A stretch of 64,000 nucleotides of DNA from NCBI GenBank assembly GCA_024399015.1, contig JAKSIC010000005.1, forward strand, positions 1-64,000. Direction: 5' to 3'. The position numbers and the translations under genes were made by a program. Shown piece by piece: positions 1-8,134 of the stretch. Within the stretch, counting starts at the first letter, position 1. Every line of letters begins with the position of its first letter. The notes under the pieces were generated by a model. The model was given only the letters and a program-made list of their open reading frames with translations, did not search any database and was not told where the DNA came from. Source of the stretch: Fibrobacter sp. GTDB lineage: Bacteria; Fibrobacterota; Fibrobacteria; Fibrobacterales; Fibrobacteraceae.

Positions 1-410
1 ATCCTATTTTTTTTACCCCCTTAGAGGAATTTGCGAAAGACAATATACGTTATCTGAAAACCGTAGAAGCCTTCGTTGGTGAGCTTGTGAACGTTAATGA
101 TATTTGCGTTTGTCATGTTGTTATCCTCGTTTAGGAGTTTGTGTTTGTTGTTTGTCTGGCCGGGCACCTCCCGACTCATTGAACAGCAAACTACAACAAC
201 TCATTCTGCGAGAACAGCGGAAACACGATTTTTCGAAAAACCGCCTTTGTGCGATGTTTTTTTTCGTGAAACATGCGATAGGCGTGAAACGTCCATTTTA
301 GCCGACGAAACGTCGATTTTTCCCGACGAAAAAATTGCCTTTTCAATGCGTTTTTACACTAGGGTATATTTTTTGCCGGATGCAACTATTCCAACTTGGA
401 ATGAAAAATG
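1..410. other. AT-rich intergenic region without a convincing long gene
   Basis: This stretch holds no recognisable long gene. It has short direct repeats in which GAAAC recurs at 268, 286, 307 and 328 (spacings 18, 21 and 21), each followed by a T-rich segment. A possible very short reading frame lies on the minus strand at 21-116 and is listed separately. The longer open frames here have no family features, no good ribosome site and low-complexity composition, so they are not called. Confidence 0.5.
21..116 (-). pseudogene. Short 31-residue frame, possibly a broken gene start
   Basis: An ATG at 116 (minus strand) is preceded by GAGGA about six bases upstream, a good ribosome binding site, and opens a 31-codon frame beginning MTNANIINVHKLTNEGFY that stops at 21. 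The good start signal and ordinary amino-acid composition suggest the real 5' end of a longer gene that has since been frameshifted or truncated. A genuine tiny peptide is also possible. No family was recognised, and the remainder would lie left of the window. Confidence 0.3.
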
Positions 411-840
411 ACGGAAATACGATTCAAACAGGTTTTCACGGCATTGATTTCTGCTCTGAATACAGCACAAAGCGGATTTATACGCGTATGATTTCACTCT
501 GAATACGATTCAAAGTCAAATCGTACGTGGCGGAAGTTACTCTGAATATGGTGCAGAGCCAATTCACATGCAGCGGAATCCACTCTGAATAGGATACAGA
601 GCCAATTCACATGCGGTGGAATCCGCACTGAATAGGGTACAAAGTCAATTCTTGTGCGTCGGAAGCAACTCTGAATAGGCTTCAGAGTCAATTCACACGC
701 ATCGGAACGCACTTTGAATAGGATGCAGAGACAATTCACATGCGTCGGTATCCGCTCTGAATAGATTACAGAGTCAAATCATGCGCATCGAAAGATGCTT
801 TGAATATGATTCCTAATCAGATTTTCTTCGATTGCACAAG
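411..840. repeat. 43-bp tandem repeat array, about 9-10 copies
   Basis: The motif CTCTGAATA recurs at 454, 497, 540, 583, 626, 669, 712, 755 and 798, an exact 43-base period nine times over, with a degenerate copy before it at 411. Each unit has CTCTG and CAGAG (or CAAAG) about nine bases apart, so every unit can form a short hairpin; a CTTTG variant still pairs by G-T wobble. A 43-base period shifts reading frame each turn, so the array is not a protein repeat. It begins just beyond the 3' end of the adjacent leftward gene, and the last degenerate unit overlaps that gene's end. Confidence 0.9.
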
Positions 841-2240
841 GACTGATACTCTATCGTATTTTTTAATTGTCTTAACTCTTTGTTCATGGAATCTAAACCT
901 ATTTTTTCAACTATTGTTTTGGATGAATCCGAAAACAAACTTACTCCTAGTCCCATGCGATGCTTATCCAACTCATAGCCCAAAGCTTCAATTATCGTAG
1001 GAGCAATATCAAAAGACGTAAACTGTCGATTTGGATTTGTTTCATTTTTAAGGGGATCTACATTAATAAAGGCGTTATACCAGGAACGTTGTTTTCCATA
1101 TGTATCATCAGCTGCAAGACTTTTGCCTTTAAACAAGTGGTCTCCTACTAATACTATGGTCGTTCTATCATAGATGTTTTGCGCTTTGATCCATTCAACA
1201 AATTCAGCAACCTCTCTAGAGCCGCATTTTAACACAGCTCTATATCTTGCGGAATCAGAATTATCAACAGGAACGTCAGGACAGTCTTCATTGTAAAAGC
1301 CATTAGGATAGTGCGATTCCACGGTAAACAAGGATAGAGAAAAAGGCTCATTACGTTTAGAAAGCTTATCAAGGATTTCCTTTGAATATGACAAGAGTTT
1401 CTTATCGGCAACATAATCAAAACCGTTAGAATGGTTTATTGCTCCATCAAAATTACTTATATCATAAGCAACATCAATCCCAGTATTTTTCAGAAATTGA
1501 TCAAAATATGTAAATCTATTAGATGTCCCACGAATGAAAACATTTTTATAGTTTCTTTTTCCCAGAAGTTTATAAATACTTGATACCTGTGGGAAATACG
1601 AGGCGTGAAATAAATCTAATTGAGGAACACCCGTAACTTTAGCTATCGTAGAATTGAGGGTTCCCGTTGTAGCAAAAGTTTCAAGTCCACCAACACCTTC
1701 AAAAGCGAAAGACAAATTCTTCTTTGATAATTCCGTCAATTCAGGAATGAAGGATCCGTAATTTTTTTCCATTGATTCCAAAAAAATCAGCACCAAATTT
1801 CTTTTTTCTACAGGTTCTTGGACTACTTGGGGAAAAACAAATTCTTTTTGCAAGAATGCGGAATTCTTTAATTCAGAAACACGATTTGACTTTATTAGCT
1901 GAACATATTCCGATATGGGAACTTCGTATTCAAAATAAACCGAATCAAAAACATTTATTGCAACAAACAAATATAGTCCAGGCAGTAAAAAGTTTCTTCC
2001 TCTTTTCAAACATGACAGTATGACGGTCAATACACATGCCGACACAACACTCGGCAATAAGGCTGCAATAAAAAATTTTTCAACCCAGAAAGAAACAAAT
2101 CCCGTTTTTGGAGCCCATAACGTTGCTAAAACAATGTCGGGTTCATTTAAAGGGAATGACTCCAAAGCCCAATCTAAAGAATACATCAATAAAAAGGGAA
2201 TAGAACACAGCAAGAATGTTTTTTCAATATATTTTTTCAA
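813..2240 (-). CDS. OpgB/LTA-synthase-like membrane sulfatase-fold transferase (copy 1)
   Basis: Predicted inner-membrane transferase of the alkaline phosphatase/sulfatase superfamily, 475 residues. Three to four hydrophobic segments lie within the first 105 residues, followed by a periplasmic catalytic domain. Visible family marks are FLESMEKNYG with metal-binding Glu155, a Thr-rich nucleophile region around residues 191-194, VESHYPNG, and VGDH as the second metal site. This resembles phosphoglycerol transferases that decorate periplasmic glucans or synthesise lipoteichoic acid, so a phosphoglycerol or phosphoethanolamine group on an envelope glycan is the likely transfer; the substrate is unknown. 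The start appears to be TTG at 2240, preceded by GAGA. It lies 50 bases after a homologous gene, suggesting tandem duplication. Base composition is AT-rich compared with most of the window. Confidence 0.75.
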   Translation of the reverse strand: MKKYIEKTFLLCSIPFLLMYSLDWALESFPLNEPDIVLATLWAPKTGFVSFWVEKFFIAALLPSVVSACVLTVILSCLKRGRNFLLPGLYLFVAINVFDSVYFEYEVPISEYVQLIKSNRVSELKNSAFLQKEFVFPQVVQEPVEKRNLVLIFLESMEKNYGSFIPELTELSKKNLSFAFEGVGGLETFATTGTLNSTIAKVTGVPQLDLFHASYFPQVSSIYKLLGKRNYKNVFIRGTSNRFTYFDQFLKNTGIDVAYDISNFDGAINHSNGFDYVADKKLLSYSKEILDKLSKRNEPFSLSLFTVESHYPNGFYNEDCPDVPVDNSDSARYRAVLKCGSREVAEFVEWIKAQNIYDRTTIVLVGDHLFKGKSLAADDTYGKQRSWYNAFINVDPLKNETNPNRQFTSFDIAPTIIEALGYELDKHRMGLGVSLFSDSSKTIVEKIGLDSMNKELRQLKNTIEYQSLCNRRKSD

Positions 2241-2290
2241 TTATAAATCTCTAAAAAAAACAAATTCTTTTGGATCGATTATGGTTTACT

Positions 2291-3760
2291 TTATTTTCTC
2301 TCGTACAAGAAATAATCATACTCGTAGCTGCGACCCTTAAGAAGGATATTAAGAGAGTCTGCACCATATTTTTCTAGTAATGTAGGCTCTTGAGAATAAA
2401 GAGATCGTCCAAGCCCTAACGCATGGTTTGGAACATCGACACCCATAGCTTCGAGAATTGTTGGAAACATATCAAAAGACGTAAATTTTCTATTGAATAC
2501 ACTAGCTTGTACCGTAGAATTCATGAAAAAATTCATCCAAAAATGCGTAATTTTTTCTTCGGTGAATCCAACAGCTTGGGCAGGGACATAGGTTTCATGA
2601 TCACCCATCACAGCAATCACTGTATTTTCAAACCAACTTTGCTTTTCGGTCCACTCTATAAAGTCTTTTAGAAGTTTTGAAGAACATTCAAGAACATACG
2701 GATAAAGCTGTTTTGCTGTTAAATTTGGTGGGCATGTACATTTAGGATCCATGTAGCCATAAGGTGTGTGGGAATCCATTGTACTAATAACAAAAGCGAA
2801 AGGAGCTTGCTCTTTGGATACAGAATCAATATCACGTTTCACTAAATTATAAAGATCACGATCATTTATCCCCCAATTAGCTTTTTTTTCCTCAGAAAAA
2901 CGATTTGCAGTCAGATAGTATGTAACGTCACGAAATGAATCTATGTGATGAGTCGATGCAAAGCCATCCATAGATGCAAATTCCTTTTTCGATCCTTGTG
3001 CAAACAAAACGTTATAATCGTTTTGCTTTAAGATATCAGAAAGGCATACAGCATTGGGAAGGAAATTTTTTATTTGATGCGCACTATGATATACGCCAGG
3101 GGGATAATTCAGCGGAATTCCGCATGTTTTCGAAATAAGCGAGGCAACCGTCCAATTTGTACCAAAAACAGATTGTCCTCCCGGAACAAAAGAATCGTTC
3201 CTTTCCATCAATTCTGTAATCTCAGGAATTCTATTGACTGGAAGATTTCCTCCGTGTGTTGAATCCTGAAAATTCGATTCCATTGATTCCAAAAAAACTA
3301 AAATAAGATTTTTCTTTGTATTCGGAAATTTTATTTCGCCTACTGAAACATATTCTCTTTGATAAAAATCAGAATGTTGAGGTTCCTTTAAGTAGGAATA
3401 CCATGTTTGAACATATTTTACTACCGGGAAAAAATACACCAATTCAATGACGACAATAATTGCGGATAATATCGAAAACAATGAAAGGATTTTTGAGAAA
3501 GTTATGTTTTTATATTTCTTTCTCAAAAGATATGAAACAAAAAATGCCAGCCCGATAAATAAGAAAAAATTTATAACACTAGTTGATAAATTTTTCGTAA
3601 ACAAACTGAAGATGATTGACTCTGCACCATCAATTCCTTGGTTGATGGTAAACATAACTGCTTCAATTTGATCTACCGGGAAAAAATAATTCAAAAGTGG
3701 TAGGAATTCAATTAGATAGATTCCTATAAAAAAAAGAGAAGCATTAATTATTATTTTCAT
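2291..3760 (-). CDS. OpgB/LTA-synthase-like membrane sulfatase-fold transferase (copy 2)
   Basis: A 489-residue paralogue of the downstream gene with the same layout: about four N-terminal membrane segments, then a sulfatase-fold domain. It carries FLESMESNF (metal-binding Glu), a Thr motif GTNWTVASL followed by CGIPL as in OpgB, MDSHTPYG and VMGDHETYV. The predicted role is transfer of a phosphoglycerol-type group onto a periplasmic or surface glycan. I chose the ATG at 3760; an upstream extension to 3790 would run into the terminator hairpin that follows the prepilin gene. The two copies align across the whole catalytic domain but differ at many positions, so the duplication is old or the pair was acquired together. 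AT-rich composition hints at transfer. Confidence 0.75.
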   Translation of the reverse strand: MKIIINASLFFIGIYLIEFLPLLNYFFPVDQIEAVMFTINQGIDGAESIIFSLFTKNLSTSVINFFLFIGLAFFVSYLLRKKYKNITFSKILSLFSILSAIIVVIELVYFFPVVKYVQTWYSYLKEPQHSDFYQREYVSVGEIKFPNTKKNLILVFLESMESNFQDSTHGGNLPVNRIPEITELMERNDSFVPGGQSVFGTNWTVASLISKTCGIPLNYPPGVYHSAHQIKNFLPNAVCLSDILKQNDYNVLFAQGSKKEFASMDGFASTHHIDSFRDVTYYLTANRFSEEKKANWGINDRDLYNLVKRDIDSVSKEQAPFAFVISTMDSHTPYGYMDPKCTCPPNLTAKQLYPYVLECSSKLLKDFIEWTEKQSWFENTVIAVMGDHETYVPAQAVGFTEEKITHFWMNFFMNSTVQASVFNRKFTSFDMFPTILEAMGVDVPNHALGLGRSLYSQEPTLLEKYGADSLNILLKGRSYEYDYFLYERK

Positions 3761-3773
3761 GTAGTCTTTGGGT

Positions 3774-3810
3774 AAAAAAAAGACCGGCATTGTTCAATGC
3801 CGATCTTTTT
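3774..3810 (-). terminator. Intrinsic terminator of the prepilin gene
   Basis: The arms CGGCATTG and CAATGCCG form a perfect 8-bp stem with a two-base loop, flanked by A- and T-runs on both sides, so it can act in both directions. It sits 17 bases after the prepilin stop and only 14 bases before the ATG of the next leftward gene, which must therefore rely on read-through or a very short leader. Confidence 0.85.
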
Positions 3811-3826
3811 AGATTTTTTCTCAAAA

Positions 3827-4315
3827 TTACTTGAGTTCGAAGCTCTTGCCAGTAGAAAGACGCTTGAAGTTCGGGGTAAGAGCGTCACAGTTTGCCTTAT
3901 CAGAGATACCTGCGACGTAGGTAGCAATACCACCAGCACTAGTGTTTGCAACAACGTCCAAAGACCACTTAGAGCCGGCCTTGCAGTCGTTCAAAGCACC
4001 ATTTGCTGTAGCAGTCCAACCATCGGTCTGACCACCGGTCAGTTCAACGGAAGTATTGGCGGTGTAACCACCATAAGTGAATGCAGTAGAATTGTCCATC
4101 TTGTAACCAATCTTCTGCCAACCACCGATGCCGGTACCAACTTCAGCAATGTAAGCGTCCTGCAACTTCACGTATTCGCCAGCTGCGGGGCCGATTTCAG
4201 ATGCCTTGGACTTTGCGATCATGCCGAACAGCTTAGGTACTGCGACGGCTGCGAGGATGCCCATGATAACGATCACGACCATCAATTCAATAAGGGTAAA
4301 ACCTTGCTTCTTCAT
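3827..4315 (-). CDS. Type IV prepilin / pseudopilin
   Basis: A 162-residue prepilin. The leader MKKQG is followed by FTLIELMVVIVIMGILAAVA, the classic class III signal: cleavage after Gly, N-methylated Phe and Glu5, then the hydrophobic assembly helix. The globular part has two Cys (in LNDCK and DKANCD) likely forming a C-terminal disulfide, as in type IVa pilins. The start at ATG 4315 is fixed by AAGGAG seven bases upstream and by the leader. It probably forms a pilus, or a minor pilin of a type II secretion/type IV system, at the cell surface; pili of cellulolytic gut bacteria have been linked to fibre adhesion. No assembly genes are adjacent, so the pilin is encoded apart from its machinery. 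Confidence 0.9.
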   Translation of the reverse strand: MKKQGFTLIELMVVIVIMGILAAVAVPKLFGMIAKSKASEIGPAAGEYVKLQDAYIAEVGTGIGGWQKIGYKMDNSTAFTYGGYTANTSVELTGGQTDGWTATANGALNDCKAGSKWSLDVVANTSAGGIATYVAGISDKANCDALTPNFKRLSTGKSFELK

Positions 4316-4407
4316 AGTGTACTCCTTGTTATATGTTACACACTTGTTTGAGACTGGCACCGAGGAGCGTTAGTGTTCCGGAGTGTTTCCTCTCGTTTAC
4401 GTAAATA

Positions 4408-4435
4408 AATATATCTCTTTTCTGACCAATGTCAA
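4408..4435 (-). promoter_or_regulatory. Sigma70-type promoter of the prepilin gene
   Basis: Reading leftward, a TTGACA -35 box (4435-4430) is followed after 16 bases by TATATT (4413-4408). Transcription would start near 4401, giving a leader of about 85 bases to the ATG at 4315. The match to the consensus is strong and lies directly beside the 11-bp repeat array. Confidence 0.7.
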
Positions 4436-4438
4436 TAG

Positions 4439-4482
4439 TTTTGTCAAAGTTTTGTCACAGTTGTGTCACAGTTGTGTCATGA
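4439..4482. repeat. Four 11-bp direct repeats upstream of the pilin promoter
   Basis: The units TTTTGTCAAAG, TTTTGTCACAG, TTGTGTCACAG and TTGTGTCATGA follow each other without gaps, immediately upstream of the pilin -35 box. An 11-base period places each copy on the same face of the helix, as expected for an array of binding sites of a transcription factor. Confidence 0.85.
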
Positions 4483-4483
4483 A

Positions 4484-4499
4484 AGTGACGTTCATCACA
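4484..4499. promoter_or_regulatory. CRP-type half-palindrome upstream of the pilin array
   Basis: AGTGACGTTCATCACA matches the TGTGA-N6-TCACA pattern of Crp/Fnr-family sites with one mismatch. It is centred roughly 90 bases before the predicted pilin start site. With one mismatch such a match is expected by chance about once or twice in a window of this size, so its location is the main argument. Confidence 0.35.
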
Positions 4500-4641
4500 A
4501 AAATATTGATTTTTAGTCCAAAAGAGGCACATTTTTACGCGTTTTGGATGGTTCAATTATACATATTTTTTTACAAAGCAAGGGTCCGGCGTCGAAAAAT
4601 CTTACTTTTTTATTATTCCAATGTGGAGTATATCACAGAGA

Positions 4642-5934
4642 TCAGCCCAAAAGCCACTTCCAACATGGCAGAACCTCTATTTCACCGTAGGAATCCCTCA
4701 GGCTGCATTCCTCACCATAGGTAACAACCACTCGCCGCTTGCATGGCAGAACCTTTGGGAGTTTCGACAACGCCGAAACCTCCCTTTCGAACGTTGTCTC
4801 ATCTCCACCGATTGCAAAGGAGACCTGTATGGCCAATTCATCTTCTGGAACGTAAAAATCAACCTCGTAGGCGGCTCCGTAAAAGAAAACTCTCTCGTTA
4901 TCCAGGTCGTGACCATATCTACGAAACAGACTCAAAGCAACCATATTTTCCAGCAACGTGGTCGTCGGGTCCACCAACAATAGGCTAAGAATTCCATTAT
5001 CAACAAAGTAATACTTCGGCTTAGTTTCCTTATCCACAAGTTTGCCGGTATAGTTTCTGAGAGGAAGCAACAACCAAGAATCAGAACAGGCGCCGATGAA
5101 CGAGATAATGGTGTTGATACCAACCTTGATCCCACAAGCGCCAACAATATTACAGACTCTATTGAAGGAAACCGGCTGTTTGACGCTTTCCGCCAGTTTT
5201 TTCAACATGACCTTCAACGACATCACATTAGTTATTCCATTGCGAGCAACCACATCACCAAGGTAGATCTTTTGAAATACACTGGACACATAGGAACGAC
5301 GATCCACAAAGGCAAGGCTTTCAGGAAATCCACCAAATAAAAAATATTGTTCAAAAAGACCTTCTAACCGGCCACGTTCTGCAGTGGACATCGCAATAGA
5401 GGATTTCTGCAGGGCAGGCAGTTGCGCCCCCTTAGCATCAAGAAACTCGCGAAACGAGAAAGGGTAAACCTCCCTTATGAGATAACGACCACCGAGAGTC
5501 GTCGCAATATCTCCAGAGAGCATTTTTGCATTGCTACCAGTTACATACACAATATGTTTGCTATCCGCCAGACGACGTACAAACTTATGCCAACCAGGAA
5601 CGTTCTGCACCTCATCAAGAAACAGATAAGGTTTCGCGGATCTCCGAGAATATTGGACTTCCAAAATCTTATTGAAATCCTCCGTATCGAAGCCAATCAA
5701 GCGCTCATCTTCAAAGTTCACATACACGATATCATCCCAGTCCACCCCCTGGGAGGCCAGTTCATTCATTCGCTGAAACATCAAGTACGACTTTCCTGCG
5801 CGACGCACCCCTACAAAAACATAACAACCACATTTTTCGAATTCAAAGGAACGCCGCACAAACTGGACAAGTCTTGCGGACTCTCGAAAATCAGTCAAAA
5901 CCGTGGATAATTGCGACAAGCTTAAACTGCTCAT
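4642..5934 (-). CDS. AAA+ ATPase with C-terminal DUF4143 nuclease-like domain
   Basis: A 430-residue protein of the widespread ATP-binding/DUF4143 family. Walker A is GVRRAGKS (residues 42-49), Walker B is YLFLDEVQ (about 103-110), and a sensor-like VTGSNAKML follows. The C-terminal part has the DUF4143 signature with YFVDNGIL and a short EVDFYV resembling the PD-(D/E)XK core. Function in this family is unsettled; roles in toxin-antitoxin, defence or DNA processing have been suggested. The start is ATG 5934, with AAGGAG ten bases upstream. It stands alone, and a TTTTATTC/GAATAAAA palindrome upstream suggests specific, possibly autogenous control. Confidence 0.8.
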   Translation of the reverse strand: MSSLSLSQLSTVLTDFRESARLVQFVRRSFEFEKCGCYVFVGVRRAGKSYLMFQRMNELASQGVDWDDIVYVNFEDERLIGFDTEDFNKILEVQYSRRSAKPYLFLDEVQNVPGWHKFVRRLADSKHIVYVTGSNAKMLSGDIATTLGGRYLIREVYPFSFREFLDAKGAQLPALQKSSIAMSTAERGRLEGLFEQYFLFGGFPESLAFVDRRSYVSSVFQKIYLGDVVARNGITNVMSLKVMLKKLAESVKQPVSFNRVCNIVGACGIKVGINTIISFIGACSDSWLLLPLRNYTGKLVDKETKPKYYFVDNGILSLLLVDPTTTLLENMVALSLFRRYGHDLDNERVFFYGAAYEVDFYVPEDELAIQVSFAIGGDETTFEREVSALSKLPKVLPCKRRVVVTYGEECSLRDSYGEIEVLPCWKWLLG

Positions 5935-5969
5935 ATTTTTATTCTCCTTCAAGAACAAAAATATACATT

Positions 5970-5993
5970 TTTTATTCCCATTTGAGAATAAAA
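5970..5993. promoter_or_regulatory. Palindromic operator candidate upstream of the ATPase gene
   Basis: TTTTATTC and GAATAAAA are perfect 8-bp inverted arms separated by eight bases, 36 bases upstream of the ATPase start. A further direct copy of TTTTATTC lies at the ribosome site (5937-5944). The arrangement suits a dimeric repressor. Confidence 0.4.
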
Positions 5994-6061
5994 TAGCCTA
6001 TAACTTTGAAGACATAGCCTCATTAGTCAAAACACGACGCAAGCAGCTTGTCCTCACCTAG

Positions 6062-6082
6062 GCGGAATGCGCTGCATTCTGC
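6062..6082. other. Hairpin in the divergent intergenic region
   Basis: GCGGAATGC and GCATTCTGC form a 9-bp stem (one G-T pair) with a three-base GCT loop between the divergent ATPase and HIT genes. No T-run follows, so it is not an ordinary terminator; it may be a protein or RNA structure site. Confidence 0.4.
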
Positions 6083-6132
6083 GGTGTAGTATAAACCAGG
6101 CCCATGCGTCATTTGGCAGTTTTACATTTTTT

Positions 6133-6138
6133 CTATAA
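6133..6138 (+). promoter_or_regulatory. -10 box TATAAT just upstream of the HIT gene
   Basis: A perfect TATAAT lies 11 bases before the ATG at 6150, with a TTGGCA-like -35 about 15 bases further upstream. Transcription would start only about five bases before the start codon, implying a nearly leaderless mRNA. No Shine-Dalgarno sequence is seen. Confidence 0.45.
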
Positions 6139-6149
6139 TTCCCCTTACT

Positions 6150-6509
6150 ATGAGTGAAAACTGCCTTTTCTGCAAGATTATCAAGGGAGAGATCCCTTCC
6201 AAGAAGATTTACGAAGACGACGATGTGTTCGCCTTCTACGATATCGCCCCCACCGCACCGGTGCACTTTTTGGTGATTCCCAAGAAGCACATTTCCAGCC
6301 TCATGGAGATGCAGGCCGAAGACTGCGAACTGATGGGCAAGCTTTTGTTCCAGGGTCAGCGCATTGCCAAGGAGCTTGGCCTCGAAGAATCTGGCGCACG
6401 TTTCGTGTTCAACGCCAAGGAAGACGCTGGCCAGACTGTTTTCCACATTCATTTGCATGTGGTGGGCGGCCAGAAGTTGGGTTGGCCCCCGTTCCCGCCG
6501 GAAAAGTAA
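6150..6509 (+). CDS. HIT family nucleotide hydrolase (HinT-like)
   Basis: A 119-residue histidine-triad protein. The zinc-ribbon-like start CLFCK, the nucleotide-binding core ending VIPKKHI and the catalytic triad HIHLHV near the C terminus are all present, and the length is normal. HinT-type enzymes are cytosolic purine nucleoside phosphoramidases that hydrolyse AMP-lysine and adenylated metabolites. It is first in a tight rightward run: recO starts 12 bases after its stop, and panB overlaps recO. Confidence 0.9.
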   Translation: MSENCLFCKIIKGEIPSKKIYEDDDVFAFYDIAPTAPVHFLVIPKKHISSLMEMQAEDCELMGKLLFQGQRIAKELGLEESGARFVFNAKEDAGQTVFHIHLHVVGGQKLGWPPFPPEK

Positions 6510-6521
6510 CCGCGCGGCCTT

Positions 6522-7328
6522 ATGCTTATCAAGACTCGTTGCATTGTTCTTCATCGGTTTCCGTATAGCGATTCCAGTTTTATCGTGAAGGCGCTTACCG
6601 AGGAGAGCGGCGTTATCTCCTTTATATTAAAGGGAGGCAAGCGCAAAGAGTCGCCTTTCAAGGGGGCGCTGGACCCGCTGGCTCTTAGCGAAGTGGTGTT
6701 CCGGCAGAACCCGCAAAAGTCTAGCGGCGACGGGCTTCTGTTCGTGAAGGAGGCAACCCTCCTGGACTGGCACGGCAATATGCGAAACGACTTGATGAGT
6801 ACGGCGGTGGCCCAGGTGATGGCAGAGATTGTAATGCGTTACGCCCCGCCGGGGGTTCCGCTGCAGGAGGAGTTCGCGTTGCTGAACCGCGCATTGGAGG
6901 AACTAGAGCGCGCGCATTCTAGCGACCAAACTAGCACCGACGCAGCAGCGAACGGCACAGGAACTTCCGCGAACAATGTGTTCGCCCAGTGGCTCCTGGA
7001 TACTTGCGACTTGTGGGGCTACCACCTGGACCTGGGAACATGCAGCCGCTGCGAGCGCTCGCTGGAGGAACCGCCGGCAGATTTCCATCCGGAATCCGGG
7101 GGTCTCATCTGCAGGGCCTGCCAAGGTGTCGACACGCCCCGCGCCCGTATCCAGACCACAGCGGGACTTTGGGCCTTGCGGAGCCGGCAGGACATCGGCG
7201 AAAGTCGGGTGTTCGTGGAGAACGCGCTCCTGGCCTACCTCAGGAACCACATCGGCTTTTTAAAGGAAATTCATTCTCTACAATGGTTACAGGAGATTAG
7301 AAAACTATGCTCAGCGCAAACGACATAA
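6522..7328 (+). CDS. recO: DNA repair protein RecO
   Basis: 268 residues. The N-terminal OB-fold (MLIKTRCIVLHRFPYSDSS, then the GVISFILKGGKR loop) and the C-terminal helical domain with a Cys pair (CSRC, then CRAC) that can bind zinc are typical of RecO. RecO acts with RecR to load RecA onto SSB-coated single-stranded DNA during gap repair. A Thr/Ala/Ser-rich insertion around residues 130-150 is unlike compact RecO proteins and looks like a flexible loop. The last 22 bases overlap the start of panB, implying co-translation. Confidence 0.88.
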   Translation: MLIKTRCIVLHRFPYSDSSFIVKALTEESGVISFILKGGKRKESPFKGALDPLALSEVVFRQNPQKSSGDGLLFVKEATLLDWHGNMRNDLMSTAVAQVMAEIVMRYAPPGVPLQEEFALLNRALEELERAHSSDQTSTDAAANGTGTSANNVFAQWLLDTCDLWGYHLDLGTCSRCERSLEEPPADFHPESGGLICRACQGVDTPRARIQTTAGLWALRSRQDIGESRVFVENALLAYLRNHIGFLKEIHSLQWLQEIRKLCSAQTT

Positions 7329-8050
7329 AGTTGAAGAAGGCCAAGGGCGAAAAAGTATCTATGATCACCGCCTATGACTACGCTTTTGCCCAGATGGCAG
7401 AGGCCGCAGGCGTAGACCAGATTCTCGTGGGAGACAGCCTGGCCAACACCATGCTTGGCTACAAGAGCACCCGTGAAGTAGGCATGAATGAAATGCTGAT
7501 TTTCGTAGGCGCCGTATGCCGCGGTGCCGCAAACACCCACGTGGTGGCCGACATGCCCTACGGAAGCGACGCCAACCCCCAGTTGGCCCTGGATAACGCC
7601 CGCCGTTTCATGGACGTAGGCGCCAGCTCCGTGAAGCTGGAAGGTGTTCCCGCAGGCGTCATCGAGAACTTGATCGCCCACGACATCCCGGTTTGCGGTC
7701 ACCTGGGCCTTTTGCCCCAGACTGCAGCCAACTTCAAGCAGAAGGGCCAGACCGAGGAAGAAGCCGCCAAGATTATGGCCGACGCCAAGTATATAGATAG
7801 TATCGGTTGCTTTGAATTCGTTCTGGAACACATTCCGGAGGCTCTGGGCACCCAGATTACGGAAGCCGTGAAGGCTGTGACCATCGGAATCGGCGGCGGA
7901 CGCTTTACCGACGGCCAGGTTCTGGTGATGCACGACGCCCTGGGCATGCACAACCGAAAGATTCCGCCATTTGCAACCAAATTCGCAGATTTGTATAGTG
8001 TAGGCGTAGAAGGAATGAAAAAGTACGTGGAAAGCGTGAAGACAATCTAA
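7307..8050 (+). CDS. panB: 3-methyl-2-oxobutanoate hydroxymethyltransferase
   Basis: 247 residues, a TIM-barrel enzyme making ketopantoate from 2-oxoisovalerate and methylene-tetrahydrofolate, the first committed step of pantothenate and CoA synthesis in the cytosol. Diagnostic segments are MITAYDYAFAQMAEAAGVD, LVGDSLANTMLGY, VVADMPYGS, SVKLEG, VCGHLGLLPQ and the late GIGGGRFTDGQVLV. It is shorter by about 15 residues than many PanB proteins but has all core motifs. Its start lies inside recO. The later CoA enzyme CoaBC is also in this window, on the opposite strand. Confidence 0.93.
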   Translation: MLSANDIKLKKAKGEKVSMITAYDYAFAQMAEAAGVDQILVGDSLANTMLGYKSTREVGMNEMLIFVGAVCRGAANTHVVADMPYGSDANPQLALDNARRFMDVGASSVKLEGVPAGVIENLIAHDIPVCGHLGLLPQTAANFKQKGQTEEEAAKIMADAKYIDSIGCFEFVLEHIPEALGTQITEAVKAVTIGIGGGRFTDGQVLVMHDALGMHNRKIPPFATKFADLYSVGVEGMKKYVESVKTI

Positions 8051-8134
8051 CCATACTTTATACAAAACGTTACTTTACAAGGGCATTCTTTTTTATTAGA
8101 TATCTGTTAATGGGATTATAATATGGGGTTCACT

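Noticed and set aside
97-411. Plus-strand frames at the left edge
   Set aside because: No family match, no good ribosome site, and low-complexity AT-rich sequence. They overlap the better-supported minus-strand start at 116.
494-739. Open frame through the 43-bp repeats, minus strand
   Set aside because: The 43-base period changes frame every unit, so a long protein repeat is not maintained; there is no ribosome site, and composition follows the DNA repeat.
411-840. CRISPR array
   Set aside because: Units of 43 bases follow each other without unique spacers and no cas genes are present.
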